Shown here: positions 16,603 to 26,118 of the stretch, one piece after another | Layout: every line of letters starts with the position of its first letter | How positions within the stretch are numbered: position 1 is the first letter of the stretch | Assembly (NCBI GenBank): GCA_015064355.1 | Contig: SVSJ01000005.1 | Span: forward strand, 20,614-84,613 | Source: Oscillospiraceae bacterium | GTDB lineage: Bacteria; Bacillota; Clostridia; Oscillospirales; CAG-272 | Direction of reading: 5' to 3' | DNA: 64,000 bases | Program-made: the position numbers and the translations under genes | The notes under the pieces: model-generated | Database searches by the model: none | Told to the model about the DNA's origin: nothing | Seen by the model: only the letters and a program-made list of their open reading frames with translations

Positions 16603-18039
16603 TTAATAAGCGATACCCCAGTAGAGCATGTGCTTTGCAGGCTTGCCGCAGCAAACGCAAGTGTCAGAGATGTGTTCCTGATCGAAGGGAATGCAGCGTG
16701 AGCCAACGCCGGTCAGCTCCTTAACCTTGTCTTCGCATTCCTCGTCACCGCACCACATTGCCTTAACAAGGCCGTCGCCCTGCTTCATGGATTCGATAAT
16801 CTCGTCGATTGTTGTGCAGGAGTATGTCTTCTTTTCACGGTTTTCAAGTGCCTTTGCATACATACCGTCGCGAACTTCCTTGAGCTTTTCAGCTACAACT
16901 TCTTCGATATTGTCAATGGAAACGATCGTCTTTTCCATATTGTGACGGGTTACGATCACGCACTGGCCTGCTTCGATGTCGCGGGGACCCATTTCGATTC
17001 GTACGGGTACGCCCTTCATTTCATATTCAGCGAACTTCCATCCGGGGCTGTTGTCGCTTGTGTCAAGCTTTACGCGGAACTTGTCCTTGAGACGGTCGTA
17101 GAGAGCTGTATTAGCCTCAACAACGCCTTCCTTGAACATAGCAACGGGAACGATCACTACCTGGATAGGTGCAACTGCGGGAGGAAGAACGAGACCGTTG
17201 TCGTCACCGTGGGTCATAATGATACCACCGATCATACGGGTTGTTACGCCCCATGATGTCTGGTGAGGATAACGAAGCTTGTTTTCATTATCGGTAAACT
17301 GAATGTCAAAGGCTTTTGCAAATCCGTCGCCGAAGTAGTGGGATGTGCCTGCCTGGAGAGCCTTACCGTCATGCATCATTGCTTCGATGCAGTAGGTGTC
17401 TTCAGCTCCTGCGAACTTGTCAGAGGGGGTCTTTACGCCCTTGATAACAGGGATCGCAAGGTCATTAATGTGGAAGTCAGCGTACACGTTGAGCATCTGA
17501 ATGGTCTCTTCACGAGCCTCTTCAGCAGTTGCGTGCATTGTGTGACCTTCCTGCCAGAGGAATTCACGGCTGCGGAGGAAAGGACGGGTGGTCTTTTCCC
17601 ATCTTACAACGGAGCACCACTGGTTATAAAGCTTGGGCAGGTCGCGGTAAGAGCGGATGATATTTGCGTAATGTTCGCAGAAGAGTGTCTCGGATGTAGG
17701 ACGAACGCAAAGCTTTTCGGTAAGTCTTTCGCTACCGCCGTGTGTTACCCAAGCAACCTCGGGAGCAAAGCCTTCAACGTGATCCTTTTCCTTCTGAAGG
17801 AGGGATTCGGGAATGAACATAGGCATATACACGTTTTCGTGGCCAAGTTCCTTGAAGCGAGTGTCGAGGATCTTCTGAATGTTCTCCCAGATAGCATAGC
17901 CGTAGGGACGGATGATCATGCATCCTTTTACGCTGGAGTAGTCAACCAGGTCTGCCTTTTTGCAGATGTCGGTGTACCACTTAGCGAAATCCACATCCAT
18001 TGATGTGATGTCTTGAACGAGTTTCTTATCATTTTTCAT
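16603..18039 (-). CDS. proS: Prolyl-tRNA synthetase, archaeal/eukaryal-like type
   Basis: 478 residues, the length of the short ProS (type 3) that lacks the editing insertion. Class II motifs are visible: motif 2 around [24 protein letters not shown] and motif 3 [17 protein letters not shown]. The C-terminus has a Cys-rich zinc site ([24 protein letters not shown]) and ends in a conserved aromatic residue, as in this type. It charges tRNA-Pro. I chose ATG 18039 ([12 protein letters not shown]), with AAAGGA upstream; the longer frame adds 16 residues with no ribosome site. No T-box leader fits in the short gap after pcrA. Confidence 0.95.
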   Translation of the reverse strand: MKNDKKLVQDITSMDVDFAKWYTDICKKADLVDYSSVKGCMIIRPYGYAIWENIQKILDTRFKELGHENVYMPMFIPESLLQKEKDHVEGFAPEVAWVTHGGSERLTEKLCVRPTSETLFCEHYANIIRSYRDLPKLYNQWCSVVRWEKTTRPFLRSREFLWQEGHTMHATAEEAREETIQMLNVYADFHINDLAIPVIKGVKTPSDKFAGAEDTYCIEAMMHDGKALQAGTSHYFGDGFAKAFDIQFTDNENKLRYPHQTSWGVTTRMIGGIIMTHGDDNGLVLPPAVAPIQVVIVPVAMFKEGVVEANTALYDRLKDKFRVKLDTSDNSPGWKFAEYEMKGVPVRIEMGPRDIEAGQCVIVTRHNMEKTIVSIDNIEEVVAEKLKEVRDGMYAKALENREKKTYSCTTIDEIIESMKQGDGLVKAMWCGDEECEDKVKELTGVGSRCIPFDQEHISDTCVCCGKPAKHMLYWGIAY

Positions 18040-18108
18040 GATACTGATGGGTCCTTTCCGCCGTTTTTTCTCGGCAAAAGATGTCATATTTAAATTTTTT
18101 TAAACGAA

Positions 18109-20523
18109 TTATAGTTTTTTCAGCTTGGCGTAGGTTGCCATAAGCTTCTTTGTGCCAACCTTTTCAAAGGTGATCTCGTAAAGCACGTCACCGCCCATTG
18201 GTCGAGCTGACATAATAATGCCGTTACCAAAGGTCATATGGCGGACTGTATCTCCCACATTAAACTGTGGTGTGCCGCTTGTGCCCGGATCAGATTTGAG
18301 CTGTGTGAGCGCAGGAGATTTTTTGGAGGTCTCGTTAACAAAATAGTTGACGGGCTTTTGCTTCTGCATTCTCTGACGCATAATGGAAGCGTCAAGGTCT
18401 CCACGGCGGTCTTCTTCGCGGTTAACGTATTCAGCCGGGATCTCGCAGGCAAAACGGGAGAGCTGATTTGCACTGGTTCTGCCGTTGAGCATTCTGTCTC
18501 TTACATGAGTGATGTAGAGATTCTTCTTTGCTCTGGTTATTGCAACGTAGGCGAGGCGCCTCTCTTCCTCAATCTCTTCCTGATTTATCATTGTCTGGAA
18601 GCTCGGGAATATGTTTTCTTCCATACCGGGGAGGAACACCTCTGGGAATTCAAGTCCCTTTGCGGAGTGTATGGTCATAAGCACCACAGCATCTGCGGTC
18701 TCGTCGTATTTATCAACGTCGGAAACAAGTGCAACGTCTTCGAGGAACTCAACAAGATTTGGCTCGTCAGCCTGTTCTTCATACTGCTTTGCAGTGGAAA
18801 TAAGTTCGCCGATATTGTTGATTCGGTCTTCCCTCTCGCTTCTGTCCTGGATCTCGGACACCATTTGTGCGTAACCGGTCATATCGACAACGGTTTCAAT
18901 GAGAGAGGAAACGCTCATCTGGCTTGCCGCCTCACGGAGATTGTCCATCATATAAGCAAAGCTTACCATTTGGTTAGCAGTAGCGGCGGATATTGCGGGA
19001 TAGCGCTTTGCGCGGCGGAGGAATTCAAGCATCGGGCAGCCTTCCTCGTAAGCGAGAGCTTCAGCGATCTGAACCGATTTTTCACCGATTCCGCGGCGTG
19101 GGGTATTTATAATTCTGCGGAGGCGGAGGTCGTCGGTGGGATTATTGATAACCGCAAGGTATGCGATTATGTCCTTGATCTCCATTCTCTCGAAGAAGCG
19201 CATACCGCCAAGCATACGGTATGGGATACCGCTCTTTGCGAATACCTGCTCGATGGGTCGGGACTGGGAGTTCATTCTGTAAAGAACTGCGTAGTCCTTG
19301 AATTTCTTGCCGTTTCTGATTCCTGCAGAAATGGTATCGGCAATGTATCTGCCTTCGTCGTTCTGGTTACCCAGCTTTTTGATAACTATCTTATCGCCGG
19401 TCTCACCGCTTGTCCAAAGAGTCTTACCCATTCTGCCCTGGTTATTCTCAATAACCTTGTTTGCGGCGTTGAGAATCGTAGAAGTTGAACGGTAGTTTTC
19501 TTCAAGCTTGATAACGGCTGTGTTTTCGTAGTTTTTGCTGAAGTTAATTATATTATCAACAACAGCGCCGCGGAACTTGTAGATACTCTGGTCATCGTCA
19601 CCAACAACCATGATGTTCTTATATTTCGCTGACAAAAGAAGGGTCAGCTCAAGCTGTGCGAAGTTTGTATCCTGGAACTCGTCAACAGAAATGTATCTGT
19701 ATCTGTTCTGAAGAGTGGTGCGAACATCCTCACACTCGGTAAGAAGGCGCACAGTCTGCATAATAATATCGTCAAAGTCAAGGAGATTCTGCGCCTTGAG
19801 CTTTTCGGCGTACATTTGATACACCTGAGCGATATGCTTATACTTTACGTCAAAGCCTGCTTTTGCGGCGTATTCTTCGGGGCCAATAAGCTGGTCCTTT
19901 GCGTGGCTGATCGCATTCTGAACAGTCTTCACGGGCAGCATCTTATCGTCGATATTAAGCTGCTTCATGCAAAGCTGGATCTGTTTTTTGCTGTCATCGG
20001 CATCGCAAATGGAGAAGCTTCTGTCGTATCCGATCTGCTCACCGTATCTGCGAAGGATCTGCACGCAAATGGAATGGAAAGTGCCTGTTCTGATGTCGCG
20101 GACTTCTTCGCTGTCTTCACCGAAAATTGATGCGATTCTTGATTTGATCTCCCCTGCTGCTTTGTTAGTAAAGGTGATACCCATTACCTGCCAAGCGGGC
20201 GGTGGGTTTACGCTGAAGCGGGTAAGGTAATCTCCCAGTTCATCGTAAGGAAGGTCGAGTGCATCATTCATCTCACGGATTGTTTCTTCTGTTACGTCGA
20301 AAGGAACAAGCTCTGAATTATATGCATCGCCGTATCTGATAAGATAAGCCAAACGGTTAACAAGCACAGTGGTTTTTCCACTTCCCGCACCTGCAAGAAT
20401 AAGGAGCGGGCCGTTAATGCAGTACACCGCTTTTCTTTGCATTGGGTTGAGCTTTTCAAAGTACTTATCAAAGAGGACGCGTTTTGCTGTAAGATAGGAT
20501 TGTCTGAGGCTTTGGTCTAACAT
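18109..20523 (-). CDS. pcrA: ATP-dependent DNA helicase PcrA (UvrD/Rep family)
   Basis: 804 residues. SF1A motifs in order: Q-motif LNPMQRKAV (25-33), Walker A GAGSGKT (45-51), ITFTNKAAGEI, VDEFQDTN, VVGDDDQSIYKFRGA, LEENYRST, TIHSAKGLEFPEVFLPG and VAITRAKK. The C-terminal ~70 residues form a Tudor-like domain (VGDTVRHMTFGNGIIMSA) that in Bacillus PcrA binds RNA polymerase. PcrA unwinds DNA 3'-5', removes RecA and acts at stalled replication or transcription. First gene of the pcrA-proS-rodA operon. Confidence 0.96.
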   Translation of the reverse strand: MLDQSLRQSYLTAKRVLFDKYFEKLNPMQRKAVYCINGPLLILAGAGSGKTTVLVNRLAYLIRYGDAYNSELVPFDVTEETIREMNDALDLPYDELGDYLTRFSVNPPPAWQVMGITFTNKAAGEIKSRIASIFGEDSEEVRDIRTGTFHSICVQILRRYGEQIGYDRSFSICDADDSKKQIQLCMKQLNIDDKMLPVKTVQNAISHAKDQLIGPEEYAAKAGFDVKYKHIAQVYQMYAEKLKAQNLLDFDDIIMQTVRLLTECEDVRTTLQNRYRYISVDEFQDTNFAQLELTLLLSAKYKNIMVVGDDDQSIYKFRGAVVDNIINFSKNYENTAVIKLEENYRSTSTILNAANKVIENNQGRMGKTLWTSGETGDKIVIKKLGNQNDEGRYIADTISAGIRNGKKFKDYAVLYRMNSQSRPIEQVFAKSGIPYRMLGGMRFFERMEIKDIIAYLAVINNPTDDLRLRRIINTPRRGIGEKSVQIAEALAYEEGCPMLEFLRRAKRYPAISAATANQMVSFAYMMDNLREAASQMSVSSLIETVVDMTGYAQMVSEIQDRSEREDRINNIGELISTAKQYEEQADEPNLVEFLEDVALVSDVDKYDETADAVVLMTIHSAKGLEFPEVFLPGMEENIFPSFQTMINQEEIEEERRLAYVAITRAKKNLYITHVRDRMLNGRTSANQLSRFACEIPAEYVNREEDRRGDLDASIMRQRMQKQKPVNYFVNETSKKSPALTQLKSDPGTSGTPQFNVGDTVRHMTFGNGIIMSARPMGGDVLYEITFEKVGTKKLMATYAKLKKL

Positions 20524-20558
20524 TTATTATAACTCACTTCATTAGAATAATCAAATAC

Positions 20559-20587
20559 ATTATATCACATTTTTTGTTTTTTTTCAA
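20559..20587 (-). promoter_or_regulatory. Sigma-A promoter of pcrA
   Basis: On the minus strand TTGAAA (20582-20587), 17-base A-rich spacer, TATAAT (20559-20564). Confidence 0.65.
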
Positions 20588-20592
20588 TATTT

Positions 20593-20622
20593 TTGAAAAT
20601 TCCTCTGTTTTTTTGATAATAT
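20593..20622 (+). promoter_or_regulatory. Possible promoter of the AGCS symporter
   Basis: TTGAAA (20593-20598) with GATAAT after 16 bases or TAATAT after 18 bases. Back to back with the pcrA promoter. Spacing is off the 17-base optimum, hence a weak call. No glycine riboswitch-like structure is seen in the leader. Confidence 0.35.
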
Positions 20623-20701
20623 TTTCGGGGTCCGGGAAGCTTATTTCGCATTAATGCTTCAAGAGGAGAATATATTACATAAAAAAGCCATTGAGGTTAC
20701 T

Positions 20702-22039
20702 ATGCTCTTTCTTGATTTCCTGGCTCGTTTTCTTGGCACAACCGTCGCGCCTGTCGCTTTATTTATTTCCTCCGCTGCAATTTCCCCGGTGATACATATA
20801 TTGAAGATCATGTCACCGAAGCGTTTTTTCCGCGCATTGGCAGATCAGTCTGAGGGCTCTCGCGGGTCGTCCCTCAAGGCTCTGTCTCTTGCTCTCGCGG
20901 GCACTCTCGGAGTCGGAAACATTACAGGAGTGGCGTCTGCTTTGATCTCCGGAGGGCCTGGAGCAATTTTCTGGATGTGGGTTGGTGCAATCCTTGTAAT
21001 TCCAGTAAAATATGCGGAAGTGAATCTGGCTGTTCAGTTCAGGAAGAAAAACAATGGCGGATTTTTCGGAGGGGCTATGTACTATATCCGTGACGGTCTT
21101 GGGCAGCTTTTCCGTGGGAAATTTCCGGCTATTCTCGGAGGCACTTTTGCCCTGCTATGCTGTACAAATTCTCTGATAACGGGGAATCTGGTTCAGTCGA
21201 ATGCGGCAGCGTGCATATTCCCGGAGGAGCACAGGCTTACCTGTGGGATCATTCTCGGCATATTGGTTCTCGCTTCCCTGCTTTTTGGTACGCGAAGGAT
21301 AGAGATGATAACGTCGTCCCTTATCCCCCTGCTGACCGGTGGATATATTGTTATATCTCTATTTATAATATTGTCGAACATTAGCCTTGTGCCGTCTGTG
21401 TTTGCTGGGATCGTTAAATCTGCGTTTAACGGACGTGCAGTTTTCGGCGGGGCTTTAGGCTTTGGGGTTCTCCGGTCTATGCGGTTTGGGATTATGCGAG
21501 GAATCTTCTCAAACGAGGCCGGTTGCGGTACCTCTCCCATAGCACACGCTTCAGCCAACACGAAAAGTCCCCATCATCAGGCTTGTTTCGGGATATTTGA
21601 GGTGATTTTTGACACGTTAATCCTTTGCACGTTAACTGCACTTGTGTTGCTTATTGGAGAGGCAAGGTTTTCCCTTATTCCTTGGAGCAGCACTGCCGAT
21701 GCAACCCCTGTCACAATGGAAGCCTTCGGCATGTTAGGCGGTTCGGTAATATACTACACCCTCGCTGTGTCAGTTGTTCTTTTCGCTTTTGCAACTATAA
21801 TCGCACAGATATATTACGGCGTGATCTCGGTGGGATATTTGACGAAAAGAAAAATACCGCAGGTCATATACTCCGTTTTGTCAGTTGCCGTGACGGTGAT
21901 GGGATCTGTGGTGTCATCCCCCGTCATGTGGAATCTTGCTGACGTAATTATTGGAATTATGACTGCGGTAAACTGCTTTGTAATTATTATTCTGCGGTCT
22001 CGGCTGAAATCACAATATCAGATTTTCTGCCCTCGTTGA
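20702..22039 (+). CDS. Alanine/glycine:cation symporter (AGCS family)
   Basis: 445 residues, ten or more membrane segments. Family segments are clear: the GTLGVGNITGVASALISGGPGAIFWMW loop region (short pieces of it: GVGNITGV, GPGAIFW), KYAEVNLAVQFR, GGAMYYIRDGL, and NEAGCGTSPIAHA. These carriers import alanine or glycine with Na+ or H+. ATG 20702, preceded by GAGG at five bases, is preferred over ATG 20654. The last 53 bases (21987-22039) overlap the 3' end of the gene on the other strand, and no terminator separates the two. Confidence 0.92.
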   Translation: MLFLDFLARFLGTTVAPVALFISSAAISPVIHILKIMSPKRFFRALADQSEGSRGSSLKALSLALAGTLGVGNITGVASALISGGPGAIFWMWVGAILVIPVKYAEVNLAVQFRKKNNGGFFGGAMYYIRDGLGQLFRGKFPAILGGTFALLCCTNSLITGNLVQSNAAACIFPEEHRLTCGIILGILVLASLLFGTRRIEMITSSLIPLLTGGYIVISLFIILSNISLVPSVFAGIVKSAFNGRAVFGGALGFGVLRSMRFGIMRGIFSNEAGCGTSPIAHASANTKSPHHQACFGIFEVIFDTLILCTLTALVLLIGEARFSLIPWSSTADATPVTMEAFGMLGGSVIYYTLAVSVVLFAFATIIAQIYYGVISVGYLTKRKIPQVIYSVLSVAVTVMGSVVSSPVMWNLADVIIGIMTAVNCFVIIILRSRLKSQYQIFCPR

Positions 22040-22616
22040 TCTCGAGAAGCTGATTTAACACGTCCACAGCTTCGTCAATATGATACGCTCCCTTGATGCC
22101 AAATCTGGTCAAGGTAATGTATATCTTATCCTGCGCTGTGAACATTGGATTATAGTCCTTAAGATAGTTGTGGAAGTACTTGTCGAGGGTTCTGTCGTAT
22201 GCGTCTCCACCATTTTTGAGTCTGGTGAAGCGAACCTTTCCGTAGAGATGCTTAGCATCATCAAAATGCTTTTTGTTTATCAGGTATCCCCGGCCGTATG
22301 ATTCGATTGCCCGGCGGTCCTTGAGTGTTGCAAGGGCAAGTTCGTGATTTGCCAGAGAATACAAGTAGGTGTCGATGTTATACATCATTGAAAGAGAAAG
22401 CTTGCGGGCGGTTTCTTTTTTGACTGACGATGATTCGTTTTTTGTAAAATAACCGATAACGTCGGCAAGAGCATTCATAAGCTCTACTCTGATAAGATCT
22501 ACGTCTGTATCGGTAAGAAGGCCTGCTCTCTGTGCCTCTGCTACAAGACTGTTTGTGTAATCTTTTCTTGAGATATTCTCTTCACGAATGGCGTTTTGGC
22601 TGATAATATCACTCAT
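21987..22616 (-). CDS. Uncharacterised protein (DUF6179-like C-terminal region)
   Basis: 209 residues, no signal peptide or membrane segment, mostly helical. The segment KNESSSVKKETARKLSLSM and the general layout recall the DUF6179 family of Clostridia, which from memory is usually longer; I rate the match as tentative. GAGGAGG precedes ATG 22616, whose ATGAGTGA overlaps the stop of the upstream gene by 8 bases, so the two are coupled. Its 3' end overlaps the symporter antisense by 53 bases. Function unknown; the coupling suggests the two products act together. Confidence 0.7.
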   Translation of the reverse strand: MSDIISQNAIREENISRKDYTNSLVAEAQRAGLLTDTDVDLIRVELMNALADVIGYFTKNESSSVKKETARKLSLSMMYNIDTYLYSLANHELALATLKDRRAIESYGRGYLINKKHFDDAKHLYGKVRFTRLKNGGDAYDRTLDKYFHNYLKDYNPMFTAQDKIYITLTRFGIKGAYHIDEAVDVLNQLLEINEGRKSDIVISAETAE

Positions 22617-23340
22617 CTTTGCCGTCCTCCTCGTCATCAAGATTATCTTTTTTTGCCTTTATACTCTTTTCGGCTTCTGCAAGACGGTCGAGAAATTCGT
22701 CAAAGGCGTCTATATCGAAGTGGTCATTCTCATCTTCACGAGCCGCGATCTCCTCTGAGTCAGCTTCATACTTGTCGTGGTCAGCGGGAGAATCGGAATT
22801 ATTGAAAAACTCGTTTCCGTATGCATCCAGTGCAACGTTTGAGGGGGCTTCTCTTGCGCCACGTGATTCATCGTAGTCAAGCTCATCACGGTCGGTGTAC
22901 CATTCTTTATAATGCTCACCGCTGTTGATCTTTCTGATGATACGCTCCACTTCCCTGCCTGCAAGTGTGTCAATACTGCCGTGGCACCAAAGCTCGAATC
23001 TGTTGAACAGCTCGTCAATAAGTGCCTGGTCGCTGATACCGTCGTCAGTTTCGGTTTTGATATAGTAGAACAAGTATGTGACCTCGTTGAGTACGTATGC
23101 GTAGTTTTCAGGGTTAACGTAATGAGAGGTGCAGAAACGCTTTATTATCTCGCAAACAGTACCTGTGCCCATCTCTATTCTTTCGTTTTCGTTCAGGGCG
23201 GTGTTTCTCATATCGGAAAGCTCCCGCGCCTCGTCCTCTGTCAGAACAAGTCCGTACTGTGAGGAAACTTCGTTCAGTTCAAGAATCTCTCTTGACACAG
23301 GCTGCAGAGCAAAATTTTCAAATGAGATAAGTCCGTTCAT
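22609..23340 (-). CDS. Uncharacterised protein (DUF6323-like)
   Basis: 243 residues, cytoplasmic. The first ~140 residues (LTEDEARELSDMRNTAL, RIEMGTGTVCEIIKRFC, YVLNEVTYLFYYIKTE, WCHGSIDTLAGREVERII) resemble the DUF6323 family, which in Clostridia is usually encoded next to DUF6179. The last ~90 residues are an acidic low-complexity tail (EEIAAREDENDHFDIDAF, then Lys/Asp/Glu repeats) not typical of the family as I know it. AAGGAGG precedes the ATG. First gene of a two-gene unit. In other Clostridia such pairs have been noted near sporulation genes, but nothing here fixes a role. Confidence 0.7.
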   Translation of the reverse strand: MNGLISFENFALQPVSREILELNEVSSQYGLVLTEDEARELSDMRNTALNENERIEMGTGTVCEIIKRFCTSHYVNPENYAYVLNEVTYLFYYIKTETDDGISDQALIDELFNRFELWCHGSIDTLAGREVERIIRKINSGEHYKEWYTDRDELDYDESRGAREAPSNVALDAYGNEFFNNSDSPADHDKYEADSEEIAAREDENDHFDIDAFDEFLDRLAEAEKSIKAKKDNLDDEEDGKDE

Positions 23341-23410
23341 TCGTTATCCTCCTTTGTTTTTTCTTAGCTGTAAGATTATATCACCGAAGGCCGTATATGT
23401 CAATGGGGGA

Positions 23411-24151
23411 TCATTTAATGGGGGTTGCTTCAAGCATCTTGATATTGATTCCCTTTGCGGTAAAGTTTCGCTCGTATTCGGTTACGATATTGTCATCCGC
23501 TCTCTCGGAATTGTGCAGGTCGCGAGTCATATACTTGATCTCAAATCCGCATTGCGGGAGCATTTCAACCGTGTAATCAAAAAGGGCGTCATTGTCGGTT
23601 TTGAATGAGAACAGGCCGCCAGGGACAAGCACTCTCTTATAGTTTTCCAGATATGCGGGGTGGGTGAGGCGGCGCTTTTCGTAATTGCACTTTCTTGCCC
23701 ACGGGTCACTGAAATTAGCGATGATTCCAGCAAGGGTATTGTCTGGCATAAGTGTAATAACGTCATTTGCTTCGCCTACAATAAAGCGGGCGTTTCCTCT
23801 CATTTCAAGGGGCATATCCCAAACGGCACCATCCTTGTAGAGAGTTCCGTCAGGAGCAAGCCATCCACCGTTTGAGCCAAGCTTTCCAAGGTTACGGCTG
23901 CCTGCGTATTTTTCAACTGCGCACACCGCAACGTCGGCTACCCTCTCAAGGGCGATATAGTTGAATTCTGTGTCTCTTGCGGAAAGTGCGGTAACGTAAT
24001 CTCCCTTGCCGCAGCCTATCTCAAGCTTCACCGGGTTATCATTTCCAAAAACTTCAGAAGGAGAAACGAAGGTATTTTCGGAATTTGGATATAAAAGAGC
24101 AGATAATGCGAGAAGTCTTTCATTTCCGTGACGTTTTTTTCTCATTCTCAT
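23411..24151 (-). CDS. trmB: tRNA (guanine-N7-)-methyltransferase
   Basis: 246 residues. Motifs: LEIGCGKGDYVTALS (SAM-binding motif I), YIALERV, NFSDPWARKCNYEKRRLTHPA containing the family-specific FSDPWPK-like catalytic segment (here PWARK, one substitution), and PGGLFSFKTDN. TrmB methylates G46 in the variable loop of tRNAs. Slightly longer than the usual ~215 residues because of an inserted segment around 90-125. GGAGA precedes ATG 24151. The leader holds an inverted repeat TTTGTTC-x8-GAACAAA (24209-24230) of unknown role. Confidence 0.93.
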   Translation of the reverse strand: MRMRKKRHGNERLLALSALLYPNSENTFVSPSEVFGNDNPVKLEIGCGKGDYVTALSARDTEFNYIALERVADVAVCAVEKYAGSRNLGKLGSNGGWLAPDGTLYKDGAVWDMPLEMRGNARFIVGEANDVITLMPDNTLAGIIANFSDPWARKCNYEKRRLTHPAYLENYKRVLVPGGLFSFKTDNDALFDYTVEMLPQCGFEIKYMTRDLHNSERADDNIVTEYERNFTAKGINIKMLEATPIK

Positions 24152-24319
24152 ATTGATTATTTCTCCGTTTTTTGATAGAATATATATAAGTTATATTTTT
24201 ATGGTGATATTTGTTCTTTTTTGGGAACAAACAGCATTATTATTCGTCTTATAGTATTATATCACATTATTAAATAAAAATCTACACTTAAAATTCTAAA
24301 AGAGAGGTGAGTTTGTAAA

Positions 24320-25156
24320 ATGGAATTGAGCATTTTCATGAAAGAACTCGAATCTGCTTTAATTGAGAGAGGGATCCCCGCAGAGCTTGCACACAAACAT
24401 GTGTCAAGTATACGCCGCACTTTCACAAGTGCTGATCTCTCCGAAATTGCTTCAATAAAGAGCAAAAACTCTATTGACAGCCTCGCTGACAGTATTTCCA
24501 CGGTGCTGAAAAAAAAGATGCTTGCAAATAACGGGACTCAGAATCCACCGGTGAAGACAGTAACGGCTCCCGAGCACCCTGCCCCCGCCCAAAGTCCGAG
24601 TGCTCCCGTTCAGGCCAAGAGACCTCAGCGTCCAAAGCCTCTTGAGGATGAAACTTTCGCCAAGCCCGCACCTGCGAAAACTCAGAGTCAGCCATTTGAC
24701 ATGAATGACGATTATTTCTCTCATTCAAGTGAAGTTGATAATTCCAAGGGATCAACTGTATTCTGGGTAGGACTTATTGCTACCCTACCTATCACCCTTG
24801 CACTCCTTGCAATTATCTTCGGAGCCTTTGCAGCATTATTCATTGGACTTGTTGGCATTATTCTTTTAGGCATCCTTCTGCTTATCGGTATTGTTGGCGC
24901 AGGATCTGTCCTTTCTCTCGTTGGTATCATCTTCGGCGTAACGCAGCTGTTCTCCTTCGTTCCAGCCGGTGTTTACGAAATAGGCCTTGGTGTGATCATT
25001 GCGGGAATCATGCTCTTTGTTTCGGTTCTCGTTTACAATATCATCATTCGCTTTATTCCTTGGCTTATTAAAAAGGTGGCAAAGCTTCTCGTTTATGTTT
25101 GCGGAAAGCTCAAGGACCTTTTCTATTACGTAAGAAAGGAGTGCTATAAGCTGTGA
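24320..25156 (+). CDS. DUF1700-like membrane protein
   Basis: 278 residues. The N-terminal ~60 residues form a helical domain like HAAS/DUF1700 (FMKELESALIERGIPAELAHKH), then a Pro/Ala/Gln-rich linker (70-130), then four or five membrane segments from about 145 to 265. In Bacillota, DUF1700 membrane proteins are encoded with a DUF4097 protein and often a PadR regulator; here the DUF4097-like gene follows but no PadR is present. GAGAGGTGA precedes the ATG. Its stop overlaps the next start (GTGA). Confidence 0.65.
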   Translation: MELSIFMKELESALIERGIPAELAHKHVSSIRRTFTSADLSEIASIKSKNSIDSLADSISTVLKKKMLANNGTQNPPVKTVTAPEHPAPAQSPSAPVQAKRPQRPKPLEDETFAKPAPAKTQSQPFDMNDDYFSHSSEVDNSKGSTVFWVGLIATLPITLALLAIIFGAFAALFIGLVGIILLGILLLIGIVGAGSVLSLVGIIFGVTQLFSFVPAGVYEIGLGVIIAGIMLFVSVLVYNIIIRFIPWLIKKVAKLLVYVCGKLKDLFYYVRKECYKL

Positions 25157-26094
25157 AACCTGCATCAATTATTTCTCTGATCGTTGCCGTGTTCATCGTT
25201 GTGGGCGGTATTATTACCTGCAACGTTGCACAGAGAATGGCTGATGAAAGCGGTCAGTCGATTTTCTCGGAAATTGAATCCGGCGAAGACAACACCCGCC
25301 TTTTTGAATTTGGCGACGCAAAGATCAACAAAATTCTCTTGGATCTTGAAAATGCCGAAATTACGGTAATCGGCGGTGCTGAAAAGTCCTATATTGAGTT
25401 TATCAACTTCAAGGACAACTACTACTCCCTTACGTCAACCTCTTCCCTGGTAAGCTTTGACGAAACCCCCGATATTACAGCAATGCTTACTTTCTGGGAA
25501 AGCGGCTTCTCCTTCAAGGGCATAAGATATATGCTCAACGTTAACAAGGATGACACCGACCACACTGCGAAGAAGGAAGTCAAAATTCATCTCACAGGTG
25601 ACAGCACTGTCAAGCAAATTGAGATCAATGCTTCGACCTGTACCATCAATGTCAGCAATATAGCAACCGACACCGATTACTTTATTACAGCTGACAATAT
25701 CACTCTGAACACAGCGAATCTTATGACCTCCTCTGCTCTGAACATCAACACAGGCAAGGACATTCCTGCGGCAAAGAGTGTAATATTCAATTCTGATCTT
25801 GACTACATAACAAATATAAATATCAATGCGGAGCATCTTCAGTTTACCGCAAAATCCTTTATGTGCTCCGGTAACGCTTCAATCAACTGCGAAAGCGGTT
25901 ATGTTAATCTGGAATCCGGCGGAAATATGAAGTTTGATCTTACATCTGAAACCGGTAGTATTTTTGTTAACTCTGCGCCGGTTACAAGTCCCTGCACCGT
26001 TGGCACAAGCGGCGGAAGCGTCAATATTACAGCTAAGTCTGCTGACATTAATGTTACCACCGGTGCTCTGACAAACCAAACAGTAAACAACTAA
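25153..26094 (+). CDS. DUF4097-like membrane-anchored beta-helix protein
   Basis: 313 residues: an N-terminal signal-anchor (SIISLIVAVFIVVGGIITC) and then a repetitive beta domain (VKQIEINASTCTINVSNI, DNITLNTANLM, GNASINCESGYVNLESGG, TGSIFVNSAP, GGSVNITAKSADINV), the periodic pattern of DUF4097/DUF4098 putative adhesins. GTG start overlapping the upstream stop; AAGGAG lies 12 bases before. Function unproven; outside face of the membrane. Operon with the DUF1700-like gene and possibly the TSCPD gene 24 bases downstream. Confidence 0.7.
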   Translation: MKPASIISLIVAVFIVVGGIITCNVAQRMADESGQSIFSEIESGEDNTRLFEFGDAKINKILLDLENAEITVIGGAEKSYIEFINFKDNYYSLTSTSSLVSFDETPDITAMLTFWESGFSFKGIRYMLNVNKDDTDHTAKKEVKIHLTGDSTVKQIEINASTCTINVSNIATDTDYFITADNITLNTANLMTSSALNINTGKDIPAAKSVIFNSDLDYITNININAEHLQFTAKSFMCSGNASINCESGYVNLESGGNMKFDLTSETGSIFVNSAPVTSPCTVGTSGGSVNITAKSADINVTTGALTNQTVNN

Positions 26095-26118
26095 ATCTCG
26101 AAAGGATATACAAAAATA

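Noticed and set aside
18238..19488. Long plus-strand open frame (416 codons) opposite pcrA
   Set aside because: It lies wholly antisense to a clear helicase gene, has no ribosome binding site and encodes a Cys/Val-rich protein typical of a reversed coding frame.
20524..20701. Possible glycine riboswitch upstream of the AGCS symporter
   Set aside because: The region is T-rich and shows no aptamer-like stems or conserved GG..GAGA elements.
24209..24230. Terminator or operator in the trmB leader
   Set aside because: The inverted repeat TTTGTTC-N8-GAACAAA has no T tract after it and is AT-rich; I record it only as a note under trmB.
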